A program made the position numbers and the translations under genes. The notes below the pieces were generated by a model that saw only the letters and a list, made by a program, of their open reading frames with translations, did no database searches and was not told the DNA's origin. Shown here in pieces: positions 26,525 to 37,876 of a stretch of DNA of 64,000 bases (its first letter is position 1; each line of letters opens with the position of its first letter). This stretch comes from Syncephalis plumigaleata (Eukaryota; Zoopagomycota; Zoopagomycetes; Zoopagales; Piptocephalidaceae), in contig JAIXMF010000004.1 in assembly GCA_025201365.1 (NCBI GenBank), forward strand, positions 186,001-250,000, given 5' to 3'.

Positions 26525-28059
26525 GTTGCTATAGATGATAGTAATAATAATAATAAAGTTGTAGCAAGCAAAAGTAAGTTACAATAGCCAAGATATAGTA
26601 AGAATCTAAGGGAAGAATCGTGTATATAATTGAGAAGACAAAAGGAATATATCAATTCAATAGCGCGATGATGATGATGATGATGATAACAATAGTAATA
26701 TCTACTTGTCGTGTTTTATAGGCAGCAATGAATGGAAAATAGACACAAGAGTGACTATCTTCACTCTTTCTCTCTTAGTGATTATCGCTAACAGTGTAAG
26801 AAAAGGCAATACGAGTGACGTGCACGCCTATACACAGGATAAGAAAAGGATTTAGTATGGTAAAAATAGAAATACTAAAGAGCGGCTATCACTTTCGTGC
26901 TACACAATGACTACGTTTTAGTGACACGCGAACGACAGATAAATGACATAGGCGTGCAAACGTGGTAATACCTGCCAGTCAATCAGTCAATCAACCAATC
27001 AGTCACTAAAGGCGTGTATAGACAAATGGAGTGATGATATGATGATAGCAGTCGTAGAAGTAGAAGTAGAAGCAGCAGTAGTAGCAGTAACAGTGGAACA
27101 GTTATGGAAAGAAGTGATATACTCGTTTATCCTGATAGAGAATTTCCCTACCATAAATGAAGTCAAGTAGTGAAGTGGTGAGGTGCCTGAGTTCACCCTA
27201 ATCACACATTGATGACACTGAAACAAATGAGATAATAATTAACACATCCACATCCACATCCACATCCACAACACAACACGTTGATCTATATTATTATTAT
27301 TAATTAATATATATATAGTGATCTATCTCGTATAGTTACGTAGTCATATACACATATACACGTACACTCGTAGATGTATTACCCATTAAAGTAGACTAAA
27401 ACTAATATCCCACATGTCTATTCTACTAATTCGACCGAACACTTACCACTATGTATTGATTTTCACGTCTTATACATACGTAATGATGAGCTGTGTAAAC
27501 ACAAGGAAAGGGGCAAGATAATGGGAAGAAACAGATGCGAGCGAGCAGTAACTTGACCAGTTGTATTTGCTGGTGCTTAGCTATAAAAGAATAAGAAGAA
27601 CGATGCTAATGATGATCATTGTACTTATGTACACGTTAACACCAGCACATCACAATGAAACGATGCATGTACATGTTGTTCCATTGGCAAATGTGACTTA
27701 TCAATGACGTAGATGCTATCGACTTATGCGCATTATTGTTAATGGGTGGTACTATGATCACATACTAGGGTAATCCATTCTAATCCGTGTATGTGTATGT
27801 GTGAATGAACACTACTAGTACACGATCCATGTTGTAATAACTAGTCTATTCTCTACTCCGTTCTATTTACGTATTACTATTGTTACCCATTGTTACCTAT
27901 TACGATCATGGGGATACAATTAGTAATATCCTTGTAGATGATGTTATTCAGTCGTCATTATTATATCATTCTCTATTCGTCTATTTATCATGTAGGAAGA
28001 TACATATTCAATAACATTTATTATAATTCAATAAAATATTGACCGATTCATTGTAGACA
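26525..28059. other. Long intergenic region with microsatellites
   Basis: This is 1.5 kb with no ORF showing family features and no tRNA seen by eye. It holds a (ATG)n tract near 26669-26687 and a (CACATC)n tract near 27244-27269. It should contain the leader of the F-box-like gene and the 3' end of the RsfS gene. Confidence 0.5.
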
Positions 28060-29168
28060 TCAGTCTTGCGTAGTAGGTTGTGTTAAACGACGCTGCCACA
28101 TTCCATCTAAATCGTATTCCGTTCGTAATTCCGGTAGAAATAGATGAATCGACTGATCACCCGTATCAACGACTAGCCAGTCACTTGGTGGATCACGTCC
28201 CACAATACTTGGCATACTATCAAGATGATGTACATTACTGAATAGATCTTGTCTATCCATTGCTTGCCATGTTAATGAAGTATTGCTATTAGCACTAGTA
28301 GATGCTATATGCTTATCGTCAACTATAGATTGATTGTATTGATGTACTCGTTTCTGTCGTTGTCTTATCTAATTGTTATTATTATTATTATATGTCAGCT
28401 ATGCTCATTCTACTAATCGATTATTTCACTTACTGCTCGTTTTAATCCCTCTGCTAAAGCTACGAGTCGACTACGTGTAGGTGCCTCTGCCACCACAACC
28501 CAATCCATCCACTCGGCAATGGGTCGCACGTCAATGGCAACCACTCGATCTGCTCGTTCATTCTCTAGCCATTGTCGCGTGTCCTCCACGGTCCATGGTG
28601 TAGTGGATGTATCCTCATGAATACTTGCTACACCATCCTCCTCCTCCATGGTTGTAGCATTTATGGAACGACGCCAACGTGGCATCCAATCTGGATTATT
28701 CATCATATCGGCATCCAATTGAGTTGACGTTTGTTCCGTCTCTTTCAAATACCAATCGGGATCATCATTTGCATCTAATTCTAATGATTCATCATTGCTG
28801 CTAGTAGTAGTAGTAGTATCTTGTACATTAGGATCTACTGTTACTGTCATTGCTGATACCAATTCTTCGGTTAATCGATTGGCTTCCTCTGCCGATAGTG
28901 TTTCCTGCGATATTTCCTGCATGTCTTGCAAGTCCTCGATGGTCGCTCGCTTTACCACATCACTATTACTTGTGTCGAACTCTGACTTTTCATTACTACT
29001 AGTTGAATAAGCACGATGCCAATTCTGTAACCAACGACTATTGTCATTCCTACTGTTAATTATACTCGTATGACGTAGAACTAGTGATTGAGACCTAGTA
29101 GATCCCAGCTGAATACAAGCAGCACTTCGAGTTGTCGTGATAACACGTAGTAATTGACGTGCTAACAT
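28060..29168 (-). CDS. RsfS/Iojap-family mitochondrial protein
   Basis: This is a protein of about 347 aa in two exons (29168-28434 and 28368-28060) joined cleanly. The N-terminus is Arg/Ser-rich and lacks acids (MLARQLLRVITTTRSAACIQ), a typical mitochondrial presequence. A long acidic/Thr-rich spacer follows. The C-terminal third is a ribosomal-silencing-factor fold: VVAIDVRPIAEWMDWVVVAEAPTRSRLVALAEGL and, after the intron, DWLVVDTGDQSIHLFLPELRTEYDLDGMW, matching the RsfS signature W...D.gdvvvH.f....R..Y.LE.lW. In bacteria and mitochondria this family binds large-subunit protein L14 and regulates subunit joining. In yeasts the same domain is found in ATP25. An in-frame ATG at 29264 would add a hydrophobic stretch and destroy the presequence, so 29168 is preferred. 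Confidence 0.82.
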
Positions 29169-29237
29169 TTTGTATTTATAACAATAAAATAAACGAGTAA
29201 AAAAAGAAAAATAAAGTATAACAAAATGATAGAAAGA

Positions 29238-29274
29238 GAGGAAAATCAACGCTTTCCAATGCATTATTTATTTA
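29238..29274. repeat. 37-bp direct repeat, copy 1 (island left edge)
   Basis: The core ATCAACGCTTTCCAATGCA recurs at 32675-32712. The two copies differ by one substitution and one A of indel. They flank a 3.4-kb island inserted between the RsfS and CCR4-like genes. Confidence 0.85.
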
Positions 29275-29615
29275 CAGAACTTCTCCAACCGATTAGTGCA
29301 GTTTGTCATTAACGTTTACATCTTTGTTTAGCGGTAACATGAATCTATTATGACATATCCACTTGTGCTATGCTCTACAAAGCTGTTTAGTATCATGAAT
29401 AGATTTGTTTGGGGTTAAACTTTTGATTGATATTATTAACATGCATTCAATATTGCTATGAGCCATATATGATATAGAATTGACGATAGTAATTGACCAA
29501 TTATTATCATGTAACTCATATAACGATAGAATAACAATTATCAACTAAAGCAAGTCTAATATCGATATTCGTTTATTATCAATAGTCAGAATATGTTCTA
29601 ATGAGTGACTAAACT

Positions 29616-30778
29616 TTAAGGCACATATGGTGGAAGGAGGCTGGTGCCGGAGATAGAGCCGCGTCGACTGCCAGGAGGAGAGTTGCGTCGACCCTCATAT
29701 GACGGAACTGGATCATTAGTAGAAATAGAGCCGCGTCGACTGCCAGAAGGAGAGGAAGAAGGGGCCATAGGATATCCCATATTCTGAATGATATTATTTA
29801 CTTGGGTATTAAGCGTATTAAGATCAATCTGATTATTTAACTTCAATTTGATGAGAGCAAAAAGTAACTCGCGAAGGGAGGTATAGATTTCCGTTTGATA
29901 GAGTGATGCCATCCGCCCAGTTTGAAGCAGGCCATAATGTCGTCGCATCCGAAAATTCCCATTGGCATCGAAGCACATGTCTATAGCAAGTGTTCACGTT
30001 AGCTTGATGCAAACACAATCAATTGAGAATAGCTTACTATTTGGATGAATGATATATAGAAAACCTTTGAACTTTGCATACGCTAAAGCTATTCACAAAC
30101 GTTAGCATAGTGTAGAATACGCATAGTTACATTGCGAATTTACCTGAAGTGATGTCAGAAATAAGCTCGCTAAAAGACATCTCTTTGTTGAGAAGCTTTC
30201 TGCTAAGCTTCGCTATATGCTGCTCGTAGGTGTATTTGCATGCATTATCGATGACATAGCATCGCTTTCCAAATGGCGAGGGAGTGGCTACAACATGGCC
30301 AAAGTACTTGGCTCCTGTACTAATACGAATATTATCCATATCTTCAGAAAGTGGTAAACGATGTTGCTACCATACTTCTTGTTAGCAGCAGGCAGAATGA
30401 CCATAGTTATTGGATTATTCACTTACATTATAGAAAAGTTGAACGGTATCCCCCTCTAGTTTACTTGAATCCACACATATAAGAGTGGCAGGTTTATTCT
30501 CCCACGTTGCTTCTATATAGTCAACAGGACTTTGTTCATCAGGAACCTTGAGGAGCATTAGCTTTTGCTCGCCAAATGCACCCTTTACACCCGTTGGTTG
30601 ACCAAGATACATTTTCGGCACTTGTGGATCAACATTCAATTAGTATATCGATAATAAATGGTGCTAATACGTTGTACTTACTCTTGGGTTGACCCATCAT
30701 ACCCACAGCTGATTCTATTGAGGCTAGAAGCAGTGCAGCAACTGCGGTAATACTGATAATATTTATACTGAAATGCAT
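29616..30778 (-). CDS. Putative secreted protein with duplicated RRGSIS motif
   Basis: Unrecognised family. It starts at 30778 with a classic signal peptide: MHFSINIISITAVAALLLASI followed by a likely cleavage site in ESAVG. Five introns fit GT-AG rules and every join stays in frame, giving about 330 aa. The first uses a TACTAAT branch point and a CACAAG acceptor at about 30620. The mature part has GQPTGVKGAFGEQKLMLLKVPDEQ, ICVDSSKLEGD, KYFGHVVATPSPFGKRCYVID, ELISDITS, CFDANGNFRMRRHYGLLQTG, a helical segment, and a tail in which GSRRGSIS occurs twice around NDPVPSYEGRR. RRGS is a protein-kinase-A-like site. The gene sits alone in a transposon-rich island and has no frame breaks. An effector-like or surface role is only a guess. 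Confidence 0.65.
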
Positions 30779-31429
30779 GATAAATGATTGATATCTAGCT
30801 GCATTGCCTTGTAATCGTAAGCAAGTAAGCAAGTATTGTTAGACGAGCGTAATAAAAAGTAATGGAGGCGAGGATATAGATTATGTGGACATATTGCTTG
30901 GAAATATCCCATGTATTTATAATGGCTGTCTACTCAATACTCCACGTATTTCCGAGTTGAATTTGGTTTGTAGCAACACGATGCTATGGTTTCTCTGTTA
31001 CACCGTGCCATGTGGTTATTACCAGTATACGGCAAATTATGTAAAGTACCTTTCACGTATTCGCCTTTCGTCGTTTTAACGAGTTTCAATGATTCGGACG
31101 ACTACTAGGGTTCTCCTTCAGCAACTTCGTAGATATATTTTACTTGCGATTCAGTATAGATAACTCCAATATCCATTATTGAATACAATTGATTAGTCAT
31201 TCATTATATTCGAATCCTCATCTTTTATCAATAAAAGTATTTCACTCATGTCCGATATAAAGTGAACTGGAAAAGCCATAAAATCAAACCTTATCACACC
31301 ATCATCCATCTATTGGAGTTCTAGAACCTAATTAGGAATAGCAAAATAAATACCCTAATGGAATGGTGTACCCATTTAGGAATGTGAGCATGCAAACGTA
31401 TAACAATAGCATCACGGATAAATTATTAC
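30779..31429. other. Upstream region of the secreted-protein gene
   Basis: This is AT-rich spacer inside the 3.4-kb island, between the secreted-protein start and the relic at 31430. An ORF at 30885-31079 has no family features. It may be the decayed 5' part of the relic, but I cannot show that. Confidence 0.4.
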
Positions 31430-31940
31430 TTGTTGCATTGTTTCTTCACTCCTTGGATGTTTAGGGGTAACAATACCACGTTGAAATCTCATTATTTGAT
31501 TGGATGCATACATCAGAATAGTAAAGAGGACATGAATGGTAAAGGATTCGATTATCATGTATGGAACCGGGATATGGCAGCATGTCTGAGTTTTATTCAG
31601 ATTATCCATAGTCTTCGCAATAAAGAAGGTGTTCCAACACAATTTCAATGAAGTGTCATTACTTCTAAACGTTCAAGAAATGAAGGACAAGGACAACAAT
31701 AAACAACTTATACGTGATACTATTGCTTTCTCATAAAATACATAAGTTTTATTATCATAGCTATTATTTATTAATAAAAGCAAGAGTAACTGCGTCAATC
31801 AGAAGGTATAACCTTGTATGATACTGAGTTTTCCAACCGAATAACACTGTTAGCCCTTAACATTTGCTGTTTATTAATAAATAAATTCGCACAATTATTA
31901 ACATCATTATCGTGTTGCTATTATTATTGAGTAGTTGAGG
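31430..31940 (+). pseudogene. Relic A of a WNRD-type transposon gene (TnpB/Fanzor-like end) with tail
   Basis: An open stretch ends KGFDYHVWNRDMAACLSFI, then LRNKEGVPTQF, followed after stops by SRNEGQGQQ. The RDxxA core preceded by W-N resembles the last RuvC motif (RDxnAa.N) of TnpB/Fanzor nucleases, with a Cys/His-poor remnant of a zinc finger just before. The same sequence recurs in relics B and C here. A conserved tail (31790-31940, containing AACATTTGCTGTTTATTAAT) follows, inverted relative to its orientation in relic B. Only the C-terminal portion is present. The family call is inference. Confidence 0.45.
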
Positions 31941-31959
31941 GAGATGTCAAACAGATAGC

Positions 31960-32405
31960 TTAGAGCAAGAGGAAGAGAACAAAGAGATAAATAAACGGCA
32001 TAGAGATAGTATGGCAGAATAGCTGCTATAGGGAATGTGTATGCTAAGATGAAAGATGAAGTAAGTGGAATGCGAATGACACGAAGAAGACACGTATTAC
32101 TGAGAAAGTAAATAGAAGAAAACTAGCATATAGTTAAGACGAAGTAGACGTGTGTTGTTTACTGACAAGTGGAATGTACTTGACACGAAGAAGGCACTTA
32201 CTGTTTAGTGGTAAGGGAAAAGCAGTTGGCACGAATAAGACAGTATGTGAAAGAAGTCAACGATAAGTGGAATGTAGTCAATACTAAGAATATGTGTATT
32301 GCTTAATGACAAGTGGAATGTAGTTGACAGAAAGAAGATAGCATTGGTAAAGAAGTGAAGGGAAATAGCAATGAAATGAATACTTGGAAATGGATTAGTA
32401 AATCG
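31960..32405 (+). repeat. Lone inverted-repeat arm of the TIR family
   Basis: This matches the inner part of the TIR arms (left-arm bases about 455-860), including GAATAGCTGCTAT..GGAATGTGTATG and GAAGAAGGCACTTACTGTTTAGT. Many small differences show it is an older copy. It keeps the segment missing from the left arm of the 1-3270 element. No partner arm is seen nearby, so it is a solo fragment. Confidence 0.8.
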
Positions 32406-32674
32406 TACGCGAATGGCGAGTATATATGGCGATAAGCCAACTGATCACACAACCATCTTTTATATATGGCAATCCATACTTAAAGACATCATATACGCCA
32501 AACGCCGTACGGCAATTGTACAATCCTCTCTTCAATCCTTCTATCAAAAATGGCAATGGTTATCCAGCTGTCTAAGAATGGATTTTTATCAATATCTCCA
32601 TTGATTAACATTGAATTTTGTTATCTTTATTCACATTAATCAATAAACACTTTTCGCACACTAAAGTAGGCATT
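32406..32674. other. Island right end
   Basis: This is short sequence between the lone arm and the right 37-bp repeat. An ORF (32413-32604) is present but has no recognisable features. Confidence 0.4.
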
Positions 32675-32712
32675 GAGGAAAAATCAACGCTTTCCAATGC
32701 ACTATTTATTTA
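32675..32712. repeat. 37-bp direct repeat, copy 2 (island right edge)
   Basis: Same orientation as 29238-29274. It marks the right boundary of the 3.4-kb island, 180 bases past the stop of the CCR4-like gene. Confidence 0.85.
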
Positions 32713-32891
32713 GTATAATTAGCCCGCTATCATTGACTAAACATGCACGCGCGTCTACAAGTTATGTATAAATAAACTACAACTAACAAGAAAAAGGAAT
32801 AAAAAGAAATAATCACGTAAATAAGCCATCCGTTATAGCTAGCCGCATTGGCAGCCACTACTAGTAAGGTGTTAATATACGCGGTTGCTAT

Positions 32892-35348
32892 TCACGTAGT
32901 AGTAGACACGGTAGATGTTTGATTTCCTAGTTCAGTGGTGGCTTCCTTGTTTTTTGCATTGGCGCGTGCCACTCGTTTACCACCTCGTTTGCCTCGTGTT
33001 CCACGGTATCGACGTGTAGCTCGTGGTTTCATTTGTAACGACGTGTCCAGCTGTTCCGCTTGTCCAGCTAGATTATCAGATAAAGAGGACGATGCCATAA
33101 CACCATTACTATTTCCTTGAATACCATTGTATACTGAGGATAAACCATGAGCTGGATAATAAGAAAGCATCGTAGATAAATGGCATGCTTTAGCAGTATT
33201 CAACAACGGTGGTGTCGATGCTGTCAGTGTTGTCGATTTACCAACATTTTCTACATTGGATTGAGCTGGTAGAATGGTAGTAGTAGTCGTTCTACCAGAT
33301 AAATAGGCAAATACAGTTAGCAATGGCATATGATCACTGGGAACACTCGCGTTGGGCAGGAATGTTTGCTGCCGCTTGTTAACATCACCTAGGACGGCCA
33401 ATACGCGCAATGACTCTGATGATGTGTAGAGGATGCGATCAACCTCCCCGGTAAACTGTGGTGTACGCACTGTAGCATTCATTTTTGCACCGACAGTCGC
33501 ATAGGCACACGTCAAGTGTAATCGATGACGTAGCATTCGGTTACGGGTAAAACGACCGAAATTACTACCACCGAATGCATGTCGACTAATACGACCAGCT
33601 AGAAGATAGGTCATTACATCGCTATTTGGTAGGGAATTCCAGTCGCCGCACAGGACTGTTGAAGGTGTCCGATTCATTGGATCCCTCTCCATTTGTCGTT
33701 CCAATTGCTCGCAAAGCAATGCCGCCTGAAGTAGTTTCGCGTCTGCGTACATTGGATCAGCCAACAGGTGTGTATTAACTATTCTAGTTGATCGATCGGT
33801 CCAGCGATCATGGAAAGTCGCAATAAGAGCAAGATTGTGATGCATGTTGAAACGACATGCCAGATCACGCTGCTGTACACTGAATTGATTCGCTGTCAAT
33901 GGACATGCTCGTGAAGTACGCGATGAACTGGTGGCTATGTCGTTAATCTTTGCCTCTTGATAGTGAAGTACGTTCACATCAATTAAACTGAATCGATACT
34001 GTTGGTAGAAGATGGCACAGCCATCAGTGAGAGTAGGATGGCGCTTCCTCTCGTAGATGCCTAAATAGTTGTGCTCGCGTAGTTGCGGCTCCAATACATC
34101 ATGATAGAACGTCTCATCCACCTCTTGAAGTGCTACAATTGCCGCTCGACTAGATACGATCATTTGGATAATACGAGTACTACGATGCTGCCAGTCTAAA
34201 AGTGCGGATGGAACATAATTGAATCGTGATCGAGCCGTGTACTGTTGCGACAGAATGTTCCATGACATTACGCTGAATGCAGAGATGGCACTAGGACCAT
34301 TGAAGGAGTATCGCGGATTGCAATGTAATGATCGTCCTGGCATTACACTAGATACAACGAGCGATCGCTTGGTGGTATTATGTTCATTTTGACAGTTGGC
34401 TCGTTTTGCTAAAACCGCCTTGTTAACTGGTGATGATTTGTACGAATCGGTTAGTGTGGCCATTCCCCCTTGCTCTCCTACACGATCAGCCTTGTTGTAT
34501 TTCGATCGTTGACGACGACGTCCCGCATGATGTGCTAGCTTAACGGGCATTTGTGCCGTACTACTCTGCATATCAACTAATGCTGGTTTCCGTACTAGAT
34601 CATTAATATTAGACGAGATTTGTGTTGCAGTAGATGAATCCATCGATGGTGCTGGTACCCATGGTGCTGCGTCTACATTCCATACAAATGCACTAGTAGA
34701 TGCAGATGTGTGCGTGTGTGTTAATAATAAATCATACTGGCATTAATGTATACATAAACATTAGTCGGTAACTTACTTGTCTTCCTCTTTGTTCCAACGT
34801 GAAACGTGTGACGATGATGGGGGTGTTGCCACGGTTGGTTCGTCATCGAACGAGTCTGATTCACTGCTGCAAGCACTATTGCTACTATCAGTCGATTCTG
34901 GATAAGCTAGCAGGCCATTAGGCAGTGTAGGCGAGTCGTTTGAATAAGGCTGTGGCTCGTCAAGGTTGATTGCCAGCACCTTGGATAGATTGAGTCGTAA
35001 GCGTGAGTTGTACTGTCGAGTAATTGGAGCGACAAGTGCTGCGCGTCGTAAAAGTGTACGATCACAGCTACGCTGGAATGCATCATTCTTCAGACTATCG
35101 CTTATTAACGTGCTGGCATTGCCACTAACAATATTTGGAATGCGCGATATAGCTGGATCGGCATTATTATTGTACATCGAGTCAAGCTGATAGCCTATTC
35201 CATAGACCACTTGATGATTATGCAGGAAAGCATTATTACCATTATTGTTATTGTTATTACTATTGATTTTACTATTTCCAATAGTAAATGGAATCGATGC
35301 CAAATAGGAATCAGCGCTAATGGTGCGCCGCTGCATTGGATTGGCCAT
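32892..35348 (-). CDS. CCR4/Angel-type exonuclease-endonuclease-phosphatase protein
   Basis: This is a Mg-dependent EEP-fold nuclease related to CCR4, Angel and nocturnin, likely acting on RNA (deadenylation or 3' phosphate processing). The N-terminal exon (from 35348, MANPMQRRTISADSYLAS) is Asn/Ser-rich and ends SRWNKEEDK. The second exon holds the catalytic domain: VMSWNILSQQY (metal-side Asn), IVALQEVDE (Glu), RIVNTHL (His), VLCGDWNSLP (Asp/Asn), and SDHMPLL (final Asp-His). A Lys/Arg-rich tail (RGTRGKRGGKRVARANAKNKE) follows. There are no leucine-rich repeats, so it is Angel-like rather than yeast Ccr4-like. At the exon 1 donor (about 34775-34780) one G is needed before GTAAGT for the exons to join as EEDK-YDLLLTHT; as written the frame breaks there. 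Confidence 0.8.
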
Positions 35349-37372
35349 AATATTCGTCTATGATTGGAATAATAGGAATAAAATAAAGTATACGTGTGCA
35401 TGTATATGTGTTAGTAAATATAATAAACATCTTATGATCATATGGATACCATTCATTCATAGATGTATTATTCCAGTAGTTCAAAGCAAATAAAAACTCA
35501 TTCCTTCGTGGATTACACATACCTGAAGAATATCGGACTGCTAATCAAAATGGTTGCTATTTAATCCTTATTGTTGTTGTTGTTGCTGTTTAAATGACAA
35601 CAATATACGTTGAACGATGTAAGCACCAATACGGATAACGTAAGACAGAAATAGAGCCTGACGCTTTGCCTTAATGGTAATAGGAATCCAGGAAGAAGAA
35701 AGAATCACGTTTACACATGTGACACAGGAGGGCGTTTCTTTTGCTTCTTCTTCTTCTTCTTCTTCTTCTTTTCCTTGTTAACAAGCAAAGTCAACGGAAA
35801 TACACGTTGAATAGATGTGTGGTAAGGAGCTTTGATAATAAATGGATAATAAGGTGAGCATCAACAATGTGTATGGCAACAGGTAACCAGGAATAACCTC
35901 GTTACAACGATGGTAATAGTTATGCAAATAGAAGAATCGATACACAAATAAACAATAGGAACAATGTAGGCAAAGAAGAAAACAACTACAATAGTAGGAG
36001 TAGTAATAAGAAGAGCAGTAACGGCAGCACCGAATTGTCGTGTTAATCGATGGTCAATAAATATCCCGTACAATCGATGCGCTTCTCTACAATGCCGGAC
36101 TCCCAGTTCAGGCTGCACACTGCAAGTATGAATGAAGAAATGATATAGCAAGCAAGCAAGCAAGTAATAATAGAAGGGGAGACGCTAAATGTTCTTTCTT
36201 TCTTTTCCAATGTGGATAGCAAAGGTAGACGATAGCAAGGATAATTATAGCGATGGCAACAACAACAACAATAATAATGGTAATGATGATGATGGTGATA
36301 ATGGTGATGATGATGCAAACAACGCAGAGGAATACTGAAAACACCGACCACCACTAATGGCACCAGAGTAGTAGAAAGCGAGGATTTAAAGATAATTATT
36401 ACGATGATTAATATTCCATTGATAGTGCCAAAGCATTCAATGCTCAATACAATGAGATGTGGAAAGAAGGGGAGCTAGTACATGAACCGGTTAACCTCTG
36501 AGGGGGTATGCGTAAGCAGATTAAAAAAGGGTGAGTTAGATGCAGCGGCAGGAGAAGCAGCAGATACAGTAAAGTGATGTAATTGTAGCAAACGATGCTG
36601 CACGCTATTCTATTGGCAACATGCGGCGATAGATACTATTTTACGATAGGGGAATAAAGCTTATAGTGCCTATAGACAAGGAGAAAAGGATAAATAAGCG
36701 AGTTTGAATGATCAATGATGGATGTTGATACAACTAGGATGCTAACGCGATACGAGACAATAAGCGAAAGAGACATGGAAAGCAGCAGCCGCATTAGCAT
36801 CAGTAAATTGAATCGGAAACGTCATCATTATGGTGACTGTGTACCCCTGATACGCATAACAATCGACTGGTGCAGTACATGTACGTATACTAACTACTAT
36901 GGACAGTCTGTGCAGACTAAGGGGCTTTCCTTGTGTACGGAAACGCGTAAATATGAACAATTAATTGATGGAATAGATGAATGAATGAATGTTTAGGATA
37001 GCATAGGATATGGTATGGTATGAGTGTCTACGCGTTAACAAGGTTAGCTTACGCATGGTGGTGGCCTTTGGTTACGTATACGTGCACATTTACACATCTG
37101 TGACGGTGCACGGATATATAGGGAATAGGTGGATTGTAGATTGGATTCAGTCATATTCCCTCCCATTCTGTCCAGTGGCATGTTGTTAAACAGAGTCAGA
37201 GGATAGGCAAGCGGTAGAGTGTACACACTGCAGTTGTACGCTCATTTGCAACAAGCATCATTGAACATTTGGGATTATTCCCATTGAGCGTACAGTCTAT
37301 CGATTGGTATGACGGTGCTGATCAGTATTACCTGGCTAATGACGAAAGAAGAAAGAAAGAGAGCAGGTGGTA

Positions 37373-37422
<50 letters not shown>

Positions 37423-37876
37423 CTAAAGATAGCACACGCATGAGTCCATTTGGTATTGTTTCTCGTCTAATCAGGCGTCATGTGTAACGCATACTATTGA
37501 TGCTACGCTAGTCTTCCAAAGGAGAAGTGCGTGCTCCATTACTCGCTAGTTATACGCGCTCACGTCAAATACACATTTGGATCAATTGCTATTACAAAAC
37601 AGTTTACGCTCTCGTTTATTAGTGTATGTGTGTGCGCATATCATCAACATGGTAACAACACAATAGGATGCACAATCCTATACACACATATATATACATT
37701 GCTAAACAATATCCTCGTCGTATCATCTATTATCAAATGTCTAAATGATTTCTATGTACAAGTGGCATTGATAATGAGGACATCTTCCTTACTAAAGGGC
37801 ACAGTAAGTAAGTGAGTGAGTGAGTGGGCAAGCAACGAGGATAATGGATTGGCGTTTATATATGCACGGACAACAT
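35349..37876. other. 2.5-kb intergenic region rich in simple repeats
   Basis: No convincing gene. It holds (CTT)n at 35745-35770, an (ATG/ATT)n tract near 36270-36320, and a long (GA)n run at 37378-37420. Several ORFs up to 134 codons are low-complexity or unlike any family. The change from genes with frame breaks (left) to genes without (right) falls in this interval. Confidence 0.5.
37378..37420. repeat. (GA)n microsatellite
   Basis: About twenty GA units lie in the intergenic region. Confidence 0.9.

Noticed and set aside
30885-31079. 64-codon plus-strand ORF as a gene in the island
   Set aside because: No start context, no domain, and not conserved in relics B or C as far as can be seen.
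29238-32712. The 37-bp direct repeats as LTRs or a CRISPR array
   Set aside because: Only two copies 3.4 kb apart, no TG..CA ends, no repeated spacers; they look like insertion-site repeats.
36108-36447. His/Ile-rich ORFs in the 2.5-kb spacer
   Set aside because: Generated by ATG/ATT trinucleotide repeats; no conserved motif.
35349-37876. Possible tRNA or other RNA gene in the long spacer
   Set aside because: No cloverleaf with a GGTTCRA arm was found by eye; a tRNA scan would be needed to exclude one.
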